A stretch of DNA of 37,109 bases from Candidatus Heimdallarchaeota archaeon (GTDB lineage: Archaea; Asgardarchaeota; Heimdallarchaeia; JABLTI01): the NCBI GenBank assembly GCA_019894765.1, contig JAGXNT010000025.1:1-37109 (forward strand). The letters are read 5' to 3'. Made by a program: the position numbers and the translations under genes. How positions within the stretch are numbered: the first letter of the stretch is position 1; every line of letters starts with the position of its first letter. Shown in pieces: positions 33,845-37,109 of the stretch. A model generated the notes under the pieces. The model did not search any database, was not told where the DNA came from, and worked only from the letters and a program-made list of their open reading frames with translations.

Positions 33845-34867
33845 TTGAAGAGAGTTGGCTTACCAAGAGCCTTAATCTACTTTAAATTCGCTAAAATGTG
33901 GAAGACATTTTTTAAAGAATTAGGAGCAGAAGTAGTTATTTCACCTTTAACAACTAAAAAGATTAAAGATGTGTCTGTAAGGTTAGCTCCCAATGAGGAT
34001 TGCTATTCCACTAAACTTTATTTTGGTCATACAATGGACATAAAGGATAAAGTAGATTATCTCTTTATACCGCGTTTTGGTAGTGAAAACAAAAGTTGTG
34101 TTGGTTGCCCGAAATTTATCGGATTAGCAGAAGTATTGAGATCAGTTTTTCCTGACTTACCACCAATAATAATGCCTCATTATAATGTAGCAAAAAGTAG
34201 AGATGGAAAACTAAGTTTCTTTCTGAAATCATATAAAGTAGGATTGCTATTCACAAAGAACCCATTTAAGATTATCAAAGCATTCAAACTTGCTATGAAA
34301 GAGCATAAGCAGTATAAAAAAGAACTAATTATCGATGAAGATGCTCTGCAAAAATGGGAACAATCTGTATTATCTCTAAACGATTCTCCAATCATCAAAG
34401 AAAATGAAAGAATGTTAAAGATTGCACTTGTTGGTCATTCATATGTGCTAAATGATCCATTTGCTTCTCTAGATATTCGCAAAATATTACAAAATCATGG
34501 TGTAGATATAATTACATCTGAACAAATGCCAAGAAATTTAATAGAGAAACAATTAGAGAAGCTGAATTTTCCACTTTATTTCGATTACGAAAAAGAAATA
34601 CTTGGTACGATAATGCACTTCATAGAAAGCAAAACTATTGATGGAATAATCCATATCATGGTTTTTAGTTGTGGTCCAGATTCAATTGCTGGAGAGATGG
34701 CTACTCACTTCTCTAAAAGAGATCCTACAATTCCTTTGCTACAATTAGTTTTTGATGAATTAACTGCTGAAGCAGGTCTAAGAACAAGAATTGAAGCTTT
34801 TGTTGATATGCTAAGAAGAGGTGCAAAAGAGAAACCAATTTACGTAACCACAAAAGTTCATGTCTAG
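33845..34867 (+). CDS. DUF2229/acyl-CoA-dehydratase-activase-related protein, first copy
   Basis: 340 residues from a TTG with GGAGAT six bases upstream. The start VGLPRALIYFKFAKMWKTFF and VRLAPNEDCYSTKLYFGH, then VDYLFIPR and KSCVGCPKFIGLAEVLR, match DUF2229 proteins, which occur fused to 2-hydroxyacyl-CoA-dehydratase-type activases in bacteria. Cys in NEDC and C-x-x-C-P may bind an iron-sulfur cluster. The C-terminal half has a GHSYVLNDP motif and ends with FSCGPDSIAG and FDELTAEAGLRTRIEAFVD, a pattern repeated in the next gene. It is the first gene of a three-gene unit with the activase. Confidence 0.8.
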   Translation: MKRVGLPRALIYFKFAKMWKTFFKELGAEVVISPLTTKKIKDVSVRLAPNEDCYSTKLYFGHTMDIKDKVDYLFIPRFGSENKSCVGCPKFIGLAEVLRSVFPDLPPIIMPHYNVAKSRDGKLSFFLKSYKVGLLFTKNPFKIIKAFKLAMKEHKQYKKELIIDEDALQKWEQSVLSLNDSPIIKENERMLKIALVGHSYVLNDPFASLDIRKILQNHGVDIITSEQMPRNLIEKQLEKLNFPLYFDYEKEILGTIMHFIESKTIDGIIHIMVFSCGPDSIAGEMATHFSKRDPTIPLLQLVFDELTAEAGLRTRIEAFVDMLRRGAKEKPIYVTTKVHV

Positions 34868-34920
34868 TTGGAGTAAAATAAAGAAAAAAACAAGAAACAA
34901 AAAAATCGAGGAAGAAAAAA

Positions 34921-36000
34921 ATGTCAATATCCTTTCCGCACGTTGGAACTTTCACATATGTTATGGAATCTATATGCTATGAAATGAATAGAAAAGATGT
35001 TGTTGTTCCAAATAAACCATCATATAAAACAAAACAATTAGGCTCTCGCCATTCACCAGAGTGGATTTGTACCCCATTCAAAATGCTACTTGGATCATTT
35101 ATCGAAGTTTTAGAGCAAGGGGCATTTGAACTTGTAGGAACCTTGTTTATTGATTACTGTAGACTTGGTTACTATACTCCCATCTATGAGATGATTTTAG
35201 ATGACCTTGGGTACGATTTTGAATTTCTTTATTTGAATTTTAATCAACCAATTGGTTTCATTCAAGAAATGAAAAGACGAACAAGTGGTTTAACCTATTG
35301 GGGCACATTTCGTGCTTTCCAGATAGGTTGGATTAAGAATCGGTTCATTGATCTCGTAGACAAATATCTCTATCATTATCAAGCAATTGAATTTACTAAG
35401 GGTTCAACGCAAGCAGTAGCTGATAAATTATACAGAATCATTGTTGAAACTAGAGGTATGAGTAATATCAGAAAACTCAGAAAGAAAATTCACGAAATGT
35501 TCAAAGAAGTAGATATTGACAAAAAAGCCGATCCTCTTAAAGTTGTAGTAGTTGGCGAATTATACGCCGTTGTTGAACCTCAAATTAATCTTGATATCAT
35601 GAAGCAATTAAATAAGTTAGGAGTGATTTCATATACTCCCATTACATTTTGCAGATGGATTGATATCGGTTCGAGAGCAAATCCATTCGTAAGACCAACT
35701 TTTAAGACTGCAATAAAGAAAGCTAAACCTTACGTTGAATATCGTTTAGGTGGGAAAACGCAAGAATCATTAGGTTATGCTATTATGTTTAAGGAAAAGG
35801 GTTGGGATGGAGTTGTACATTTATACCCCTTTACTTGTATGCCTGAAATTGTTACTAGAAGTATTATCCCACAAGTCAGTAGAGAACATGATATACCGAT
35901 TCTTTCTCTAGTATTAGATGAACATACAGGTGAAGCTGGGTTACAAACCAGACTCGAGGCTTTTGTAGATTTGTTAGACCGTAAAAAAAATGGTACATGA
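34921..36000 (+). CDS. HgdB/DUF2229-like partner of the activase, second copy
   Basis: 359 residues. The region SPEWICTPFKMLLGSFIEVLE and DYCRLGYYTPIYEMILDDLG matches the second conserved part of activase-associated proteins and 2-hydroxyacyl-CoA dehydratase subunits, with Cys residues as likely cluster ligands. The end FTCMPEIV and LDEHTGEAGLQTRLEAFVDLL is the same module as in the preceding protein. GAGG precedes the ATG at a workable distance. It follows the first copy by 53 bases and precedes the activase by 36, all on one strand. Confidence 0.8.
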   Translation: MSISFPHVGTFTYVMESICYEMNRKDVVVPNKPSYKTKQLGSRHSPEWICTPFKMLLGSFIEVLEQGAFELVGTLFIDYCRLGYYTPIYEMILDDLGYDFEFLYLNFNQPIGFIQEMKRRTSGLTYWGTFRAFQIGWIKNRFIDLVDKYLYHYQAIEFTKGSTQAVADKLYRIIVETRGMSNIRKLRKKIHEMFKEVDIDKKADPLKVVVVGELYAVVEPQINLDIMKQLNKLGVISYTPITFCRWIDIGSRANPFVRPTFKTAIKKAKPYVEYRLGGKTQESLGYAIMFKEKGWDGVVHLYPFTCMPEIVTRSIIPQVSREHDIPILSLVLDEHTGEAGLQTRLEAFVDLLDRKKNGT

Positions 36001-36036
36001 GAAAAAAGAAACGAAAATTAAAGGATGATTTGAAAT

Positions 36037-37011
36037 ATGAAAGATAATGGAGAAAAATATTACTTGGGAATAGATGTTGGTTCAATTAGTACTAATTTAG
36101 CTGTAATTAATGAATCACGAGATTTGATTGAATCAGTTTATATTAGAACAGAAGGTAAACCTGTAATTTCAGTTCAAAATGGTATTAAATTGATGAAAGA
36201 AAAAATCGAAAATGGTTTAGAAATAACTGGTGTTGGTACTACTGGGAGTGCTAGACAATTAACCGGAGTTATAACAGGTGCGGATATTGTGAAAAATGAG
36301 ATTACTGCACATGCTTTAGCTTCTTTACACTATAATCCAGATATACAAACAATAATTGAAATTGGAGGGCAAGATAGTAAAATAATCATAATTCGTAATG
36401 GCGTTGCAATTGATTTTGCAATGAATACGGTCTGTGCAGCAGGTACTGGATCTTTCTTGGATATGCAAGCTAGTCGATTAGATATACCTATTCAGCAATT
36501 TGGTTGTTTAGCTTGTAGTTCAAATAATCCTGTATCAATTGCTGGTCGATGTACTGTTTTTGCTGAGAGTGATATGATTCATAAACAGCAGTTAGGGCAC
36601 CCGACAGAAGATATTGTAAAAGGTCTATGTGAAGCACTGGCTCGCAATTACTTAAACAATGTAGGTAAAGGGAAGGATATTAAATCACCCATTATGTTTC
36701 AAGGTGGGGTTGCAGCAAACGAGGGGATGAAAGAAGCATTTGAAAAATACTTGAATCAAGAAGTGATAATTCCTGAACATTTCGATGTAATGGGTGCAAT
36801 TGGTGCTGCAATTCTTGCTCAAGAAGATATTCAAAAAAGACCAAGAAAAACAACCTTTTTTGGGTGGGATATTCCTGATATGAAATTTAAAACGACAGGT
36901 TTCGAGTGTGAAGGTTGTCCGAATATTTGTGAGATAGTTGAAATCCATAAAGATGAAAAGATATTAGCAAGATGGGGAAGTAGATGTGGGAAATGGGATA
37001 TAACCGAATAA
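36037..37011 (+). CDS. BadF/BadG/HgdC-type ATPase (acyl-CoA dehydratase activase)
   Basis: 324 residues. Actin-like ATPase fold: GIDVGSISTNLAV (phosphate 1), IEIGGQDSK (phosphate 2), FQGGVAANEGM (adenosine) and the cluster Cys133 in NTVCAAGTGSF and Cys172 in AGRCTVFAES, which in HgdC hold one 4Fe-4S cluster between two subunits. It hydrolyses ATP to push one electron to a partner at very low potential. An added C-terminal tail carries CEGCPNIC and GSRCGKW, possibly a second metal site. Bacterial counterparts are often fused in ~1400-residue proteins with DUF2229; here the parts are separate genes. No dehydratase substrate subunits are seen in the window, so the target is unknown. Confidence 0.9.
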   Translation: MKDNGEKYYLGIDVGSISTNLAVINESRDLIESVYIRTEGKPVISVQNGIKLMKEKIENGLEITGVGTTGSARQLTGVITGADIVKNEITAHALASLHYNPDIQTIIEIGGQDSKIIIIRNGVAIDFAMNTVCAAGTGSFLDMQASRLDIPIQQFGCLACSSNNPVSIAGRCTVFAESDMIHKQQLGHPTEDIVKGLCEALARNYLNNVGKGKDIKSPIMFQGGVAANEGMKEAFEKYLNQEVIIPEHFDVMGAIGAAILAQEDIQKRPRKTTFFGWDIPDMKFKTTGFECEGCPNICEIVEIHKDEKILARWGSRCGKWDITE

Positions 37012-37066
37012 AACCCACTTACTTTCTTTTTTGAAAAAATTTAGTAATATTGATTGCCAGAAAGTC

Positions 37067-37109
37067 TTAATCTTCAAATTGAACCTCTACGGTCTCTTCT
37101 TCCTCTTCA
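37067..37109 (-). CDS. C-terminal end of a gene running off the right edge
   Basis: On the minus strand the last 43 bases read a glutamate-rich tail ending E-T-V-E-V-Q-F-E-D and TAA at 37067-37069. Too short for a name; acidic tails like this occur on many archaeal proteins. It would be convergent with the activase gene. Confidence 0.35.
   Translation of the reverse strand, partial: EEEEETVEVQFED

Noticed and set aside
1..37109. CRISPR arrays, tRNA genes, insertion sequences
   Set aside because: No regularly spaced repeats, no tRNA-like T-arm and acceptor pairs and no transposase-like proteins or flanking inverted repeats were seen on either strand.

Overview
This window most likely comes from an archaeon with an AT-rich genome (low GC by eye), and an Asgard (Heimdall-like) lineage is the best guess. 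Archaeal traits are the mismatch endonuclease NucS, F420-dependent methylene-H4MPT dehydrogenase, an archaeosine-type TGT/ArcS pair, mevalonate-pathway enzymes, 2-oxoacid:ferredoxin oxidoreductase, TATA-like boxes, GGTGA/GGAGG ribosome binding sites and frequent TTG/GTG starts. The Asgard suggestion rests on a Ras-superfamily GTPase and a longin-like domain protein. No tRNA, rRNA, CRISPR array or insertion sequence was seen.

Layout. 1-5.7 kb: the 5' end of an aldehyde:ferredoxin oxidoreductase gene leaving the window on the left; a very long coiled-coil protein with a TrmB-like DNA-binding head; a secreted/membrane protein; a bacterial-type GAPDH; and a two-gene unit of a longin-like membrane protein plus a 55-residue membrane peptide missing from routine ORF calls. 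5.9-8.8 kb: a stand-alone ArcS-core-like protein and a short TGT-like protein, then a diverged mannose-1-phosphate guanylyltransferase-like protein. 8.9-14.2 kb: a calcium-binding (TSP3) membrane protein with cytoplasmic zinc-ribbons, a HEAT-repeat protein, a membrane zinc-ribbon protein and the GTPase. 14.4-17.4 kb: a DUF2225-like protein, Mtd, a DtxR-type regulator and a sugar-phosphate isomerase-like TIM barrel. 17.5-19.1 kb: a decayed surface-protein gene with a frameshift and an in-frame amber codon. 19.3-25.1 kb: NucS, a membrane protein, KorA/KorB, a ferritin-like protein, a 49-residue membrane peptide, and a glutaredoxin-like/ferredoxin-thioredoxin-reductase pair. 25.1-27.1 kb: mevalonate kinase and a diphosphomevalonate-decarboxylase-family enzyme. 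27.2-33.4 kb: membrane proteins, a YcaQ-like winged-helix protein, a nitroreductase and an EamA-type transporter. 33.8-37.0 kb: a three-gene unit of an HgdC/BadF-type ATPase activase and two DUF2229/HgdB-like partners. The last 43 bases hold the acidic tail of another minus-strand gene.

How the genes fit together. Ferredoxin links several: AOR and KorAB produce reduced ferredoxin, FtrB can pass those electrons to the neighbouring glutaredoxin-like protein, and the activase module normally uses reduced ferredoxin or flavodoxin plus ATP to make a very low potential electron. MvaD and Mvk feed isoprenoid lipid synthesis. The less understood material is the TGT/ArcS-like pair with altered key residues, the longin-membrane unit, the TSP3 sensor-like protein, the coiled-coil TrmB-like protein, and a short C-terminal domain shared by two otherwise unrelated membrane proteins 27 kb apart.
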